Positions 29,395-38,935 of a stretch of 64,000 nucleotides of DNA are shown in pieces; within the stretch, counting starts at the first letter, position 1; every line of letters starts with the position of its first letter. The notes under the pieces were generated by a model. The model was not told the DNA's origin. It saw only the letters and a list, made by a program, of their open reading frames with translations, and searched no databases. Source of the stretch: Hansschlegelia plantiphila (GTDB taxonomy: Bacteria > Pseudomonadota > Alphaproteobacteria > Rhizobiales > Methylopilaceae); the NCBI RefSeq assembly GCF_027922265.1, contig NZ_BSFI01000006.1, forward strand, positions 154,478 through 218,477, read 5' to 3'. Position numbers and translations under genes: made by a program.

Positions 29395-31332
29395 ATGCCA
29401 GTAGTCAGCGACGACATCGTCGTCTCGAACGTAGATTACGCCTATCACTTCACCGGTTCGCCCGAGACGGCGATCATAAAGGATGGCGTGCTGGTCTACC
29501 TGTACAACGCGAGCGACCAGTACGGGACGATCGTAAGCAAAGGCTTCAACTTTTCGTCCCTGATCAACTACGGGCACGTGGTCGGCGACGGCGGAGCCGT
29601 CGCGGTCTGGATGACGGGCTATGGCGGCTCCGTGCGCAACGCGGCGAGCGGAGACATCTCGGCCGAAATCGGCGTCATCTTCGATGGCTACGGGAATCTC
29701 GACAACGAGGGCGACATCGTCTCGAGCTTCTTCGCGGTATCGTTCGCAGACGGCGGCTATCTCGACAACTCCGGACTGATACGCGGCGCCGTCGTCGCGA
29801 ACCTCCAGAGCATCAGCCTCACGATCCAGAACTCCGGCGTCGTCGAAGGCGACTTCCGCTTCACGACCGACGCGCCGTCCGGGCACTCTTCCAGGCTGAA
29901 CATCACCAACTCGGGGACGATAGACGGCGATATCAGCTTCAGATCGACGGACTCCGGCGGATCGAGCAGCATCGCGAATTCTGGCGAAATCCACGGCGAC
30001 GTGTCGCTGGGCGTTCTGGTCGACGCGTTCGACAATCGCGGCGGCGAGATCACGGGTGACGTGGCCCTCCGCGACGGCTCCGACACGTTCGACAATCGCG
30101 GAGGTCACGTTTTCGGCGTCGTCGATGGCGGATCGGGCGACGACACGTTCATCATCGACGCGGACCCGCTCACCATCGTCGAGAATGCAGGCGTGGCGGG
30201 CGGCGTCGACACGCTCAAGTCGTCGACGATGTCCCTCAACCTCGAAAACTACCGGAACATCGAGAACCTCGCGCTGATGGGCACGGCCAAGCTGAACCTG
30301 ACCGGCGACGACGGCGCAAACGCGCTGACGGGCAACGGCGGCGTGAACGTCCTGAGGGGCCTCGGCGGAAGCGACCTCTATTTCGTCCAGAACGCCAAGG
30401 ACGTCGTGATCGAGGCCAACCACGAGGGCACGGACACGGTGCGCTCGACCGTCTCCTTCTCGCTCGCGGGCCAGTTCATCGAGCATCTCTATCTCGACGG
30501 CGCCGGCGATCTCAGCGGAACCGGCAATACCCTCGCCAACACCATCACCGGCAACAGCGGCAAGAATCTGCTGATCGGCGGGGCCGGCGCCGACACGCTC
30601 TACGGCGGCGGCGACATCGACACCGCGTCCTATGCGGGAGCGTCCAAGGGCGTCTCGGCCAACCTCGCGACCTCCGCCGGCGGCGCCGGCGACGCGGCGG
30701 GCGACGTCTTCGTCTCGATCGAGAACCTCACGGGCTCCTCATACGCCGACAAGCTGACGGGAAACATCGACGCCAACGTCATCCAGGGCGGCGCCGGCGC
30801 GGACACCATGACCGGAGGCGCGGGAGCGGACGTCTATTACGTGGACAACGTCGGCGACGTCGTCGCGGAGTCCAAGTCCGACAACGCAGCGGACCTCGTC
30901 CACTCTACCGTGTCGTTCTCGCTCGCCGGTCAGTACACCGAATCCCTGTCGCTCGAAGGCTCCAAGGCGATCAACGGCGCCGGCAACTCCCTGCAGAACG
31001 GCATCACCGGCAACAGCGCTGCAAATGTCATCGATGGCGGAAGGGGCAACGATTACCTCCTCGGCCGCGGCGGCGCGGACACTTTCGTGTTCCACAGCGG
31101 CTTCGGCAAGGATCTCGTCGATGACTTCGTCGCGGGATCGGCCTCCGGCCACGATCTCATCCAGTTCGACAAGAGCCTGTTCGCCAATTTCTCCGCCGTT
31201 ATGAACGCGGCCACCGAGACCAACAACGTCGACTACATCCAGACCGACATCCGCTTCAGCGACGCCGACATCGTCACGCTCTACAACGTTTCGAAAGCGA
31301 GCCTGGTCGCAGCCGACTTCCTGTTCGTCTGA
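29395..31332 (+). CDS. RTX-like calcium-binding repeat protein, copy 2
   Basis: Paralogue of the preceding gene, 645 residues, same layout from end to end. The N-terminal block (SPETAIIKDGVLVYLYN versus SPETFIVKQDVVVYLYS) is followed by Asn/Gly solenoid strands, then RTX-type GGxGxD repeats and SFSLAGQ units, and an ending AADFLFV. ATG 29395 follows GGGAGG; the frame is open 31 codons upstream, but that stretch corresponds to the leader of copy 1. The two copies are clearly diverged, so the duplication is not very recent. Exported by an unseen type I system, by inference. Confidence 0.8.
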   Translation: MPVVSDDIVVSNVDYAYHFTGSPETAIIKDGVLVYLYNASDQYGTIVSKGFNFSSLINYGHVVGDGGAVAVWMTGYGGSVRNAASGDISAEIGVIFDGYGNLDNEGDIVSSFFAVSFADGGYLDNSGLIRGAVVANLQSISLTIQNSGVVEGDFRFTTDAPSGHSSRLNITNSGTIDGDISFRSTDSGGSSSIANSGEIHGDVSLGVLVDAFDNRGGEITGDVALRDGSDTFDNRGGHVFGVVDGGSGDDTFIIDADPLTIVENAGVAGGVDTLKSSTMSLNLENYRNIENLALMGTAKLNLTGDDGANALTGNGGVNVLRGLGGSDLYFVQNAKDVVIEANHEGTDTVRSTVSFSLAGQFIEHLYLDGAGDLSGTGNTLANTITGNSGKNLLIGGAGADTLYGGGDIDTASYAGASKGVSANLATSAGGAGDAAGDVFVSIENLTGSSYADKLTGNIDANVIQGGAGADTMTGGAGADVYYVDNVGDVVAESKSDNAADLVHSTVSFSLAGQYTESLSLEGSKAINGAGNSLQNGITGNSAANVIDGGRGNDYLLGRGGADTFVFHSGFGKDLVDDFVAGSASGHDLIQFDKSLFANFSAVMNAATETNNVDYIQTDIRFSDADIVTLYNVSKASLVAADFLFV

Positions 31333-31384
31333 GCGCTTTCGTCCTCTTGCGGCGCCGCATCGCACGCGGCACAAGGGGGCGGTC

Positions 31385-33241
31385 ATGATACATTTGAACG
31401 ACATCACCTGCCGCATCGCAGGACGCGCGCTGCTCGACCACGCAACCGTCGCCATTCCGGACAACGCCCGCGTCGGCGTCGTCGGCCGGAACGGCACCGG
31501 CAAGACCACGATGTTCAAGCTGATTTCGGGCGCGCTGCAGCCCGACGACGGCGTGGTCACGATCCCGAAGGGCCTGCGCATCGGCTCGGTCGCGCAGGAG
31601 GCGCCGTCCGGCCCCGAGGCGCTGATCGACGTGGTGCTCGCCGCCGACAAGGAGCGCGCCGCGCTTTTCCTCGAGCTCGAGACTGCGACCGATCCCGACC
31701 GCATCGGCGAGATCATGGAGCGGCTCGACGACATCGACGCCTATGACGCGCCGTCGCGCGCAGCGCGCATCCTGTCCGGCCTCGGCTTCGACGAGGAGGC
31801 GCAGGGGCGTCCCTGCGCCGATTTCTCCGGCGGCTGGCGGATGCGCGTGGCGCTCGCCGCCGTGCTGTTCTCCGAGCCCGACCTGCTGCTGCTCGACGAA
31901 CCCACGAACCATCTCGACCTCGAAGGCACGCTCTGGCTCCAGGACTATCTCGCGCGCTATCCGCGCACGGTGCTGGTCATCAGCCATGACCGCGACCTGC
32001 TCAACGCCTCCGTCGACCACATCCTGCAGTTCGACAACGGCAAGCTCGTCCTGTGGAAGGGCGACTACGACCTGTTCGACAAGATGCGCCGCGAGAAGTT
32101 CGCGCTCGATCTGAAAGCCCAGAAGGGCCAGGAGGAGGAGCGCAAGCGGCTCGAGGGCTTCATCGCCCGCTTCAAGGCCAAGGCGTCGAAGGCGACGCAG
32201 GCGCAATCGCGCGTCAAGCGGCTCGCCAAGATGCAGCCGATCCAGGCGGTGGTGGAGCGCTCGGTCGTGCCGTTCCGCATCCCGGAGCCCGCGCGAGAGC
32301 TCGCGCCGCCGTTGATCGCGCTCGACGGCGTCTCAGCGGGCTATGGCGACCGCACCATCCTGTCGAAGCTGAACCTGCGCCTCGACCCGGACGACCGCAT
32401 CGCCCTGCTCGGCTCGAACGGCAACGGCAAGTCGACCTTCGCGAAGCTCCTCGCCGGCCGGCTTCAGGCGAGCGCGGGCCGGGTGTCGCGCTCCGACCGG
32501 ATCGTCGTCGGCTTCTTCGCCCAGCACCAGGTCGAGGATCTCGACCTCAAGGCCTCGGCCTACGACCACATCCGCCGCCGGATGCCGGACGCGGCCGAAT
32601 CGGTGGTGCGCTCGCGCACGGCCCAGATCGGCTTCCCCGGCGAGCGGTCGGACACCAAGGTCGAGAAGATGTCGGGCGGCGAGAAGGCCCGCCTCGCCTT
32701 CGGCCTCGCGGTGTTCGAGGGGCCGCATCTGCTGATCCTCGACGAACCGACCAACCATCTCGACATCGACAGCCGCGAGAGCCTCGCGCAGGCGCTGAAC
32801 GAGTTCGGCGGCGCCGTCATCCTCGTCAGCCATGACCGGCATCTGCTCGACGCCACCGCCGACAGGCTGTGGCTCGTCGGCGACGGCGGCGTGCGGGCCT
32901 TCGACGGCGACCTCGACGACTACCGCAAATACATCCTCCAGGCCGAGGCGCGGCAGCGGAAGGCCGCCAAGGCCGCGGCCGCCCAGCCTCAGCCGAAGCG
33001 CGCCGCCGACCCCGGACCGCTCCGCAAGAAGATCGCCTCGCTCGAAGCCCTGATGGCCGACTGCAACGGCGAGATCGCCCGCATCGACGCCGAGCTCGCG
33101 GCCTCCGGGGCCCTGCGCGACAAGCCCGAGAAGGCCGCGGATCTCAGCCGCCGCCGCGCCGAGTTCGAGCGGGCGCTGGCGGACGCCGAAGAGACCTGGC
33201 TCGCCGCGAGCGCCGATCTCGAAGAGGTGGCCGCCGCGTGA
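31385..33241 (+). CDS. ABC-F family ATPase
   Basis: Soluble protein with two ABC domains and no membrane part, 618 residues. ABC-F proteins act on the ribosome (translation factors or antibiotic target protection). Domain 1 has GRNGTGKT, SGGWRMRVALA and LLLDEPTNHLD; domain 2 has GSNGNGKST, SGGEKARLAF and LILDEPTNHLD. The linker is the basic Lys/Arg-rich helical arm, and the C-terminus (about 530-618) is a probable coiled coil. It resembles the YheS/Uup group; the subfamily is not settled. AAGGGGG precedes the ATG. Its stop overlaps the next start. Confidence 0.93.
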   Translation: MIHLNDITCRIAGRALLDHATVAIPDNARVGVVGRNGTGKTTMFKLISGALQPDDGVVTIPKGLRIGSVAQEAPSGPEALIDVVLAADKERAALFLELETATDPDRIGEIMERLDDIDAYDAPSRAARILSGLGFDEEAQGRPCADFSGGWRMRVALAAVLFSEPDLLLLDEPTNHLDLEGTLWLQDYLARYPRTVLVISHDRDLLNASVDHILQFDNGKLVLWKGDYDLFDKMRREKFALDLKAQKGQEEERKRLEGFIARFKAKASKATQAQSRVKRLAKMQPIQAVVERSVVPFRIPEPARELAPPLIALDGVSAGYGDRTILSKLNLRLDPDDRIALLGSNGNGKSTFAKLLAGRLQASAGRVSRSDRIVVGFFAQHQVEDLDLKASAYDHIRRRMPDAAESVVRSRTAQIGFPGERSDTKVEKMSGGEKARLAFGLAVFEGPHLLILDEPTNHLDIDSRESLAQALNEFGGAVILVSHDRHLLDATADRLWLVGDGGVRAFDGDLDDYRKYILQAEARQRKAAKAAAAQPQPKRAADPGPLRKKIASLEALMADCNGEIARIDAELAASGALRDKPEKAADLSRRRAEFERALADAEETWLAASADLEEVAAA

Positions 33242-34440
33242 CGCGGCCGCTCTTTCTCAAACACCTTTCACGGCCGAATCCGACAGCCGCCGCGGCGGTT
33301 CTCGTCGTGGCGCTTGCAGGCGCCGGGGGGCTGGCCGCGCTCGACGGCGGTTTCGGCGCCCGAAGCTGGGCGCTGGTCGCCGGCGTCGTGTTCGGCGTCG
33401 CGCTGCAGCGAGGCGAACTTTCGCTCGTGCGCGCCTGGCGCGACCTCATCGTGCTTCGCAATTCCGAGCAGCTCCTGGGCTTCCTCGCGGCGCTCGCCGT
33501 TGCGGCGACGCTGACGCTCGGCGCGCTTGGCTTGTTCGGCGCGGCGGCCGCTCCGGAGCACGCCAGGATCGGGCCGGTGAGCTGGCTGCTGCCCATCGCG
33601 GCCTTCGCATTCGGCCTGGGTTCGGTGATCGCGCGCGGCGGCCTGATGGTGCATCTGCGCCGGCTGAGCGAAGGCTCGCTGATCGCGGCGCCCGCCTTGC
33701 TCGCCACCTTCGTCGGCTTCGTCGCCGGCGTCTCGCTCTGGCCCTGGACCTACAACCTCGCCGTCGTCGGCGCGCCGGCGCCATGGCTGCCGGCGGCGTT
33801 CGGCTATCTGGGGACGCTCGCGGCGCAGCTTGGCGTCCTCCTGGTCATGGCGGCGGCGCTGTGGCGGTTCCGGCCAAAGCGCGCGCCGGACCTGAAGGCC
33901 GTCGCGGTGCGGATTCTGGTGGAGCCGTGGCCCGCTCCGGCTGCGGGCGCGCTGCTCGGGGCACTGGTGGCGGCGAGCTACGCTTTCGGCGAGCCGCTCG
34001 GCCTGATCGCGGAATGCGCGACGGTCGCGCGCTGGCTGGCGACGCTCGTCGGCCTCGCTCCGCCCGACCTGCCAGGCCTCGACGCCGGCGTCGGCGGCAT
34101 CGTGGTGCCCAGGCTTCAGGGCTTCGCGCTGACCGAACACGTCGTCATCGTCTGGGGCTTCGTCGCCGGCGCCTTCGCCTGCGCGCTGGCCTCCGGCCGC
34201 TTCGCGCTCGACGGCTTCACCCTGCGCGAAGGCATCGAGATGATCGTCGGCGGGCTGCTGCTGGGGGCAGGCGCCATGACGGCGCTGGGCGCGGTGACCG
34301 GCGAGGCGATCGCGGGCGTCGCGATCGGCGCCGCGTCCGGCTGGGTGTTCCTCGCCTTCGCCTCGATCGGGGTCCTGTTCGGGCTGAAGCTGTTCCCGCC
34401 GCCGGTCGTCCCTGAGCAGCCGGCGGAGCCGATGGGCTGA
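33238..34440 (+). CDS. YeeE/YedE-type membrane transporter
   Basis: Polytopic membrane protein of 400 residues from a GTG at 33238 that overlaps the ABC-F stop (GTGA). About nine to ten hydrophobic segments. YeeE/YedE signatures include GVVFGVALQRGELSLVRAWRD early and AFAFGLGSVIARGGLMVHLRRLSEG later, each a half of the duplicated fold. Characterised members move thiosulfate or related sulfur species; usual signature Cys residues are not obvious here apart from one in LIAECATVARW. No TusA/YedF partner is adjacent, so the substrate is unknown. Confidence 0.8.
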   Translation: MTRPLFLKHLSRPNPTAAAAVLVVALAGAGGLAALDGGFGARSWALVAGVVFGVALQRGELSLVRAWRDLIVLRNSEQLLGFLAALAVAATLTLGALGLFGAAAAPEHARIGPVSWLLPIAAFAFGLGSVIARGGLMVHLRRLSEGSLIAAPALLATFVGFVAGVSLWPWTYNLAVVGAPAPWLPAAFGYLGTLAAQLGVLLVMAAALWRFRPKRAPDLKAVAVRILVEPWPAPAAGALLGALVAASYAFGEPLGLIAECATVARWLATLVGLAPPDLPGLDAGVGGIVVPRLQGFALTEHVVIVWGFVAGAFACALASGRFALDGFTLREGIEMIVGGLLLGAGAMTALGAVTGEAIAGVAIGAASGWVFLAFASIGVLFGLKLFPPPVVPEQPAEPMG

Positions 34441-34444
34441 AGCG

Positions 34445-35923
34445 CTACTCCGCGGGCGCGGCCGTGTCGTAGAGCGCCTTGACGTCCCGCGTGAACGCCG
34501 CCCGCGAGGCGTCGCGGGTGTAGAACATGTGGCCGCCGGGATAGACCTTGAGCGCCACGCGCTCCGGATCGCCGAAGGCCGGAAGCTGGTCGAGCACCAT
34601 CTTCGATTCCATGTAGGGCGTGACGAGGTCGGTCGCGCCGTGGCCGACGAGCACGCGGATCTTCCGGTCGAGCGCCAGCACCTCGCGCAGCTCGCTCGCC
34701 GATTCCGCCGGCTCCTGACCGTCCCCCCAGCGCCATTTGCGGTTCACCTCGCCGTTGATCAGCTCGTAACGACGGTCGACGCGGTAGCCGAGGTCGCGCG
34801 CGTAGAAGTCGACGGCCGCCCGCGTCAGCGGCGCGAGCGCGCCGTCGAGCACGGGATCGTCGAAATTCGAGCGTCCCGCGGTCGGTTCGGGGTCGAACGC
34901 CGTGACGTTGGCGTCATAGGCCGAGCCGACCTTGCCCTGCCCCCGGCGGAACTCGCGGACGAAGGAGCGCACGTCGACGCGTCCGCCGAGCCGCTTGACG
35001 AAGGCGGGGTCGAGCCCCGTCAGCTCCGCCACCTTGGCCGAGATGCGCTCGACGGCGGCCGCGTCGCGCGGTCCCTTCATCAGGTCCGCCATGAAGGGGC
35101 CTGTCGCATAGGCCTCGACGTCCGTCAGATCGGCGCGCGTCACAGGCCCCTTGGTCTCGCGCATGGTCGCCGCGAGCGACGGCAGCCCGTTGACCCAGGT
35201 GAGCGGCGACGAATCCGCCCCCTGCCGGATCGAGAAGTCGAGCACCGGCGAGATCGCGACCAGCCCGCGCACCCCGACGCCGTCGCGCGACTGCAGGGTC
35301 TTCGCGATCAGCGGAATGCGGAACCCGCCATAGCTCTCCCCCGCGAGAAAGACCGGCGACATCAGCCGGTTCTTCGACGCGAGATGCTTCGCGACGATCC
35401 GCGACAGCGACTCCGCGTCGCCCTGCACCGACCAGAAATTGCGCTCGGCGTCCCCGCCGCCGACCGAGCGGCTGTAGCCCGTCCCGACGGGATCGACGAA
35501 AACGAGATCGGTGAAGGCGAGCCAGCTGTCGGCGTTGTCGACCATCGCCGGCGGGTCGGACGGCGTGTCGCCCTCGTTGCCGAAGGCGAGGCGCTTCGGC
35601 CCGAGCCCTCCGAAATTGAGGAAGGCGGAGGCCGCGCCCGGGCCGCCGTTGAACACATAGGTGATCGGGCGCAACGCCGGCTTGGTGCGGTCCAGCGTGT
35701 AGCTCGTGACCACGATCTCCGCGAGCTTCTTGCCCTCGGGGTCGCTGAGCGGCACCGGCTCGACGGCCACGGTGTAGGCGAGCGTATCGTCGGGCGTCGC
35801 CGCGGTGCGCTTGGCGCTCGCGTCCGGCGGCAGCGCGCCGGGCTCCTGGGCGAGCACGGAGGACGCAACGAGCGTCGAGACGAGAACGGCGCCGAGCGCG
35901 GCGCGAACGCATGACCTGATCAT
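34445..35923 (-). CDS. S10 family serine carboxypeptidase-like protein
   Basis: Exported alpha/beta-hydrolase peptidase of 492 residues. The signal peptide (VRAALGAVLVSTLVASSVLA) ends before QEPGA. The catalytic Ser lies in LAGESYGGFRIP, the probable Asp in GHGATDLVTPY and the His in YPGGHMFYTRD. The oxyanion region GGPGAASAFLNFGGLGP and FVDPVGTGYS are also typical. ATG 35923 gives the signal peptide directly; the GTG at 35968 would add 15 residues. It converges on the YeeE-type gene with a 4-base gap. Confidence 0.88.
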   Translation of the reverse strand: MIRSCVRAALGAVLVSTLVASSVLAQEPGALPPDASAKRTAATPDDTLAYTVAVEPVPLSDPEGKKLAEIVVTSYTLDRTKPALRPITYVFNGGPGAASAFLNFGGLGPKRLAFGNEGDTPSDPPAMVDNADSWLAFTDLVFVDPVGTGYSRSVGGGDAERNFWSVQGDAESLSRIVAKHLASKNRLMSPVFLAGESYGGFRIPLIAKTLQSRDGVGVRGLVAISPVLDFSIRQGADSSPLTWVNGLPSLAATMRETKGPVTRADLTDVEAYATGPFMADLMKGPRDAAAVERISAKVAELTGLDPAFVKRLGGRVDVRSFVREFRRGQGKVGSAYDANVTAFDPEPTAGRSNFDDPVLDGALAPLTRAAVDFYARDLGYRVDRRYELINGEVNRKWRWGDGQEPAESASELREVLALDRKIRVLVGHGATDLVTPYMESKMVLDQLPAFGDPERVALKVYPGGHMFYTRDASRAAFTRDVKALYDTAAPAE

Positions 35924-35990
35924 CGGGCCCAAGATGGAGCGCGGCGGGCCGCCTTCGAGCCCGATCACGAGGATGTCGACAAGGCCCGCT

Positions 35991-36434
35991 TCACGCCTCG
36001 CGCTTCCAGCGGCCGTCGTCGGCCTGCCGCCAGTAGGTGACGGCGTGGCCCGCGGCCTTCAGCGTCTTCCACTGGGCGCGCGTGGCGTCGAGCGCGTCGG
36101 GGTCCGAGCCGTCGAACATCACCAGCGCGCGGGCGTAGGCGCTGAGGTCGGGCGGCGTCGCCCCATCGACCATGATCCGCACCTCGGCCGCGTTGGGGTT
36201 GAGGTCGGTCGTCGTCAGCCAGATGGTCTCGTCCTTACCGTCGGCGTCGGCCGCATGCGGCAGGAAGCTCTCGTCGGAATAGGTCCAGAGCGCATCGTCG
36301 AGCGCAGAAACGCGTTCCGGCGCAACCGCCTGCACCACGACCTTCCACTTCCGCTCGAGGCACTTCTCGAGCAGCGCCGGCAGCGCCCTGTCGAGCGGTT
36401 GGCTGGTCAGCTGGTAGAACAGGACTTCGGTCAC
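35991..36434 (-). CDS. holC: DNA polymerase III chi subunit
   Basis: Clamp-loader accessory subunit that links the replisome to single-strand binding protein, 147 residues from a GTG. The start MTEVLFYQL, the RKWKVVVQA strand and the segment LWTYSDESFLPH are the family hallmarks. It is the last gene of the pepA-acetyltransferase-holC set, a common alphaproteobacterial arrangement. Confidence 0.92.
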   Translation of the reverse strand: MTEVLFYQLTSQPLDRALPALLEKCLERKWKVVVQAVAPERVSALDDALWTYSDESFLPHAADADGKDETIWLTTTDLNPNAAEVRIMVDGATPPDLSAYARALVMFDGSDPDALDATRAQWKTLKAAGHAVTYWRQADDGRWKREA

Positions 36435-36444
36435 CTCCGCCGCC

Positions 36445-36900
36445 TCACCCGATCACCTTCTGCATGCAGACGGTCCGGACGTCGCGGTAGCCGAGCGCCT
36501 CATAGAACCGCTGCACCGCCACGTTCTCCTCCCGGATCAGCAACTGGAGCTTCCAAACGCCGCGCTGCGAAAGCCAGCCTTCGGCGGCCGCCATCATCGC
36601 GCGACCGAACCCTTCCCGCCGGCGCTCGGGATCGACCGCGAGATAATAGACCCACCCGCGATGACCGTCCTCGCCGACCATCACAGTCGCGACGATCCGC
36701 TCCGTCACCCCGACCAGCACGGTCGAGTGCGGATGAAGCCGCGCGAACGCGAGATCCCGCGCCGGGTCGTTCCACGGACGTGAAACCCCGGCCGCATTCC
36801 AGACGGCGACGACCTCGTCGACGTCGCCGTCCTCCATCTCACGAACCGCGAACGATGCGGGCCGACGGGCGACGGACCGCGGACGTTCTTCGGCGCTCAT
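36445..36900 (-). CDS. GNAT family acetyltransferase (YpeA-like)
   Basis: Acetyl-CoA-dependent N-acetyltransferase of 151 residues. The acetyl-CoA site is in [19 protein letters not shown] (the RxxGxG/A type loop), followed by [15 protein letters not shown]. The N-terminal [14 protein letters not shown] stretch is like the YpeA group. The substrate is unknown. The ATG at 36900 overlaps the pepA stop (ATGA), and holC starts 10 bases after its stop. Confidence 0.87.
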   Translation of the reverse strand: MSAEERPRSVARRPASFAVREMEDGDVDEVVAVWNAAGVSRPWNDPARDLAFARLHPHSTVLVGVTERIVATVMVGEDGHRGWVYYLAVDPERRREGFGRAMMAAAEGWLSQRGVWKLQLLIREENVAVQRFYEALGYRDVRTVCMQKVIG

Positions 36901-38420
36901 CCCTCGTAGGCGTCGCTCACCATGCGGTCGAGCAGGCGCACGCCCCAGCCGGAGCCCCAGCTGCGGTTGATGTCGCTGTTGGGCGAGCCCATGCCGGTGC
37001 CGGCGATGTCGAGATGCGCCCAGGGCGTGCCGTTGACGTGGCGCTTGAGGAACTGCGCCGCGGTGATCGAGCCGCCATGGCGGCCGCCGGTCTGCTTCAT
37101 GTCGGCGAAGCGGCTGTCGATCAGCTTGTCGTATTCCGGCCCCATCGGCATCCGCCACACCGGCTCGCCGACCGCCTTGCCGGCCTTGAAGATGTTCTCC
37201 GACAGCGCGTCGTCGTTCGAGAACAGGCCGGCGTTGTCGACGCCGAGCGCGACGAGGATCGCGCCGGTGAGCGTGGCGAGGTTGACCATGAACTTCGGCT
37301 TGAAGCGATCCTGCACGTACCAGAGCACGTCGGCCAGCACGAGGCGGCCTTCGGCGTCGGTGTTGATGATCTCGATCGTCTGGCCGGACAGGCCGGTGAT
37401 GATGTCGCCCGGCCGGTAGGCCTTGCCGTCCGGCATGTTCTCGACGCAGCCGATCGCGCCGATCACGTTGACCTTCGCCTTGCGGGACGCGAGCGCGTGC
37501 ATCAGGCCGACGACGCAGGCGGCGCCCGCCATGTCGCCCTTCATGTCCTCCATGCCGCCGCCCGGCTTGATCGAGATGCCGCCGGTGTCGAACACCACGC
37601 CCTTGCCGACGAAGGCGATCGGCTGCTCGTCCTCGTCCTTTGCGCCGTTCCAGCGCATCACGACGACCTGGCTCTCCTGCTCGGAGCCCTGGCCTACAGC
37701 GAGCAGCGCGCCGAAGCCCGCCTTCTTCAGGTCCTTCTCGCCGAGCACCTCGACCGCGACGCCGAGCTTGGACAACTCGCCGGCGCGCTTGGCGAACTCC
37801 TTCGGGGTCAGCACGTTCGGCGGCTCGTTGACGAGGGTGCGGGCGGTCTCGACGCCCTCGGCGAGGCCCTCCTTCAGTTTCCAGGCTTTCTTCGCCGCAT
37901 GCTCGTCGGCGACGGCGAGCGTCACCTTGGAGATCGCGGACGGCGTGTCCTCGTCCTTCTTCTTGGTCTTGTAGGTCTCGAAGACATAGGAACGCAGGCG
38001 CAGGCCAAGCCCGACGTCGGCCGCGGCCGCGGCGTCGGGGCCGCCGTTCGGGGTCTCGAGCACCACAATGACGTGATCGGCCGAGGCCGGCAGCTTGCCG
38101 CCGATCTGGCCGCCGAGCTTCACCCAGTCGACCGGCTCCTTGCCGTCGCCGAGCCCCACCACGATCAGGCGGGCGACGCCTGTCAGCGGCGGCGCCAGAA
38201 GTTCGAAGCCGGAGCCCGCCTTCGCCTTGAAGCGGTCGGCCTCCGCGGCGCGCGCCACGGCCGGCTGGATCGGCGCGATCAGCTTGGCGGTCTCGGGGCC
38301 GAAGGCGAGGTCGGGCCCTGCGAGCACGACGACGACGCCCGAGACGTCCTCGTCGAACTTCCGGAAAGCGATCTTGAGCGGCGAAGGCGTCGAGACGGCC
38401 GCGTCGGAATGCTTGGCCAT
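36897..38420 (-). CDS. pepA: Leucyl aminopeptidase
   Basis: M17 metallo-aminopeptidase of 507 residues with two metal ions. The C-terminal catalytic domain holds the metal and active-site motifs [18 protein letters not shown], the central [11 protein letters not shown] and the family signature [14 protein letters not shown]. The N-terminal macrodomain-like half is more variable. GGAG lies upstream of the ATG at 38420. It is divergent from the LPS assembly operon. Confidence 0.95.
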   Translation of the reverse strand: MAKHSDAAVSTPSPLKIAFRKFDEDVSGVVVVLAGPDLAFGPETAKLIAPIQPAVARAAEADRFKAKAGSGFELLAPPLTGVARLIVVGLGDGKEPVDWVKLGGQIGGKLPASADHVIVVLETPNGGPDAAAAADVGLGLRLRSYVFETYKTKKKDEDTPSAISKVTLAVADEHAAKKAWKLKEGLAEGVETARTLVNEPPNVLTPKEFAKRAGELSKLGVAVEVLGEKDLKKAGFGALLAVGQGSEQESQVVVMRWNGAKDEDEQPIAFVGKGVVFDTGGISIKPGGGMEDMKGDMAGAACVVGLMHALASRKAKVNVIGAIGCVENMPDGKAYRPGDIITGLSGQTIEIINTDAEGRLVLADVLWYVQDRFKPKFMVNLATLTGAILVALGVDNAGLFSNDDALSENIFKAGKAVGEPVWRMPMGPEYDKLIDSRFADMKQTGGRHGGSITAAQFLKRHVNGTPWAHLDIAGTGMGSPNSDINRSWGSGWGVRLLDRMVSDAYEG

Positions 38421-38751
38421 GAGAGAATCAGCTCCTGCGGAGGCCTGTCGCCGCGCCCGGCGTGAACGGGCGCGTTAAGGGCCGTGAAAGGTCGGTGTTT
38501 CCCTTATACGACAGGTCCGTCACGTTCCAGCGTCCGGCGGTCCGCCCGGCCTATCGGCGGCTTGCGCGCACGCCGTCGGGTCCGTCAAGTAAGTTAGGTG
38601 ACTCGGCTTTACGGCCGCGCCTGGAGGCTCTCGCGCGGTTGATGCGGAACGGCATGCTGCTGGCGGAACACGACCGACCGAGGCCGAACGCGCCTGTCTC
38701 CGAGGGGCGTCGCGCCCCCGTGGGCGAAGCAGGAAGCGGCATGGTCGAACG
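38421..38751. other. Gene-poor divergent region upstream of the lptG remnant
   Basis: It holds the pepA leader near 38421 and probably the promoter of the lptD operon. A plus-strand frame is open from 38462, but its first 95 codons are Arg/Pro-rich and match no family I know. In related genomes lptF and lptG usually occupy this place between pepA and lptD. Confidence 0.5.
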
Positions 38752-38935
38752 CGCAGTCCGCGACGCGCGCATTGCGAGTGGCGCGGCGGCCGGCTTCGTG
38801 CTTTACCTCGGCCGCGAGTTCGCCGGCGTATCGGGGGTGGCCGGGCTCGTGTGTTCGGCCACGGCCGTCATGTCGTCCGCCCTCTTCGGTCGCCGTCTTT
38901 CCGCGGCGCCATTGTCTGTAAGGGAGGACGGATGA
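38752..38935 (+). pseudogene. Probable residual 3' end of lptG
   Basis: About 55 codons in frame with the ORF that ends at 38935 look like the C-terminus of LptG, the LPS-exporter permease: SGAAAGFVLYLGREFAGVSG, a second hydrophobic segment ending SSALFG, and the typical final Glu-Asp-Gly. The stop overlaps the lptD ATG by 4 bases (ATGA), as expected for an intact lptG-lptD junction. The other 300 or so residues of LptG, and all of LptF, are missing: only 511 bases separate pepA and lptD. The family match is from memory. The alternative is a small unrelated membrane ORF that provides translational coupling. Confidence 0.5.
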
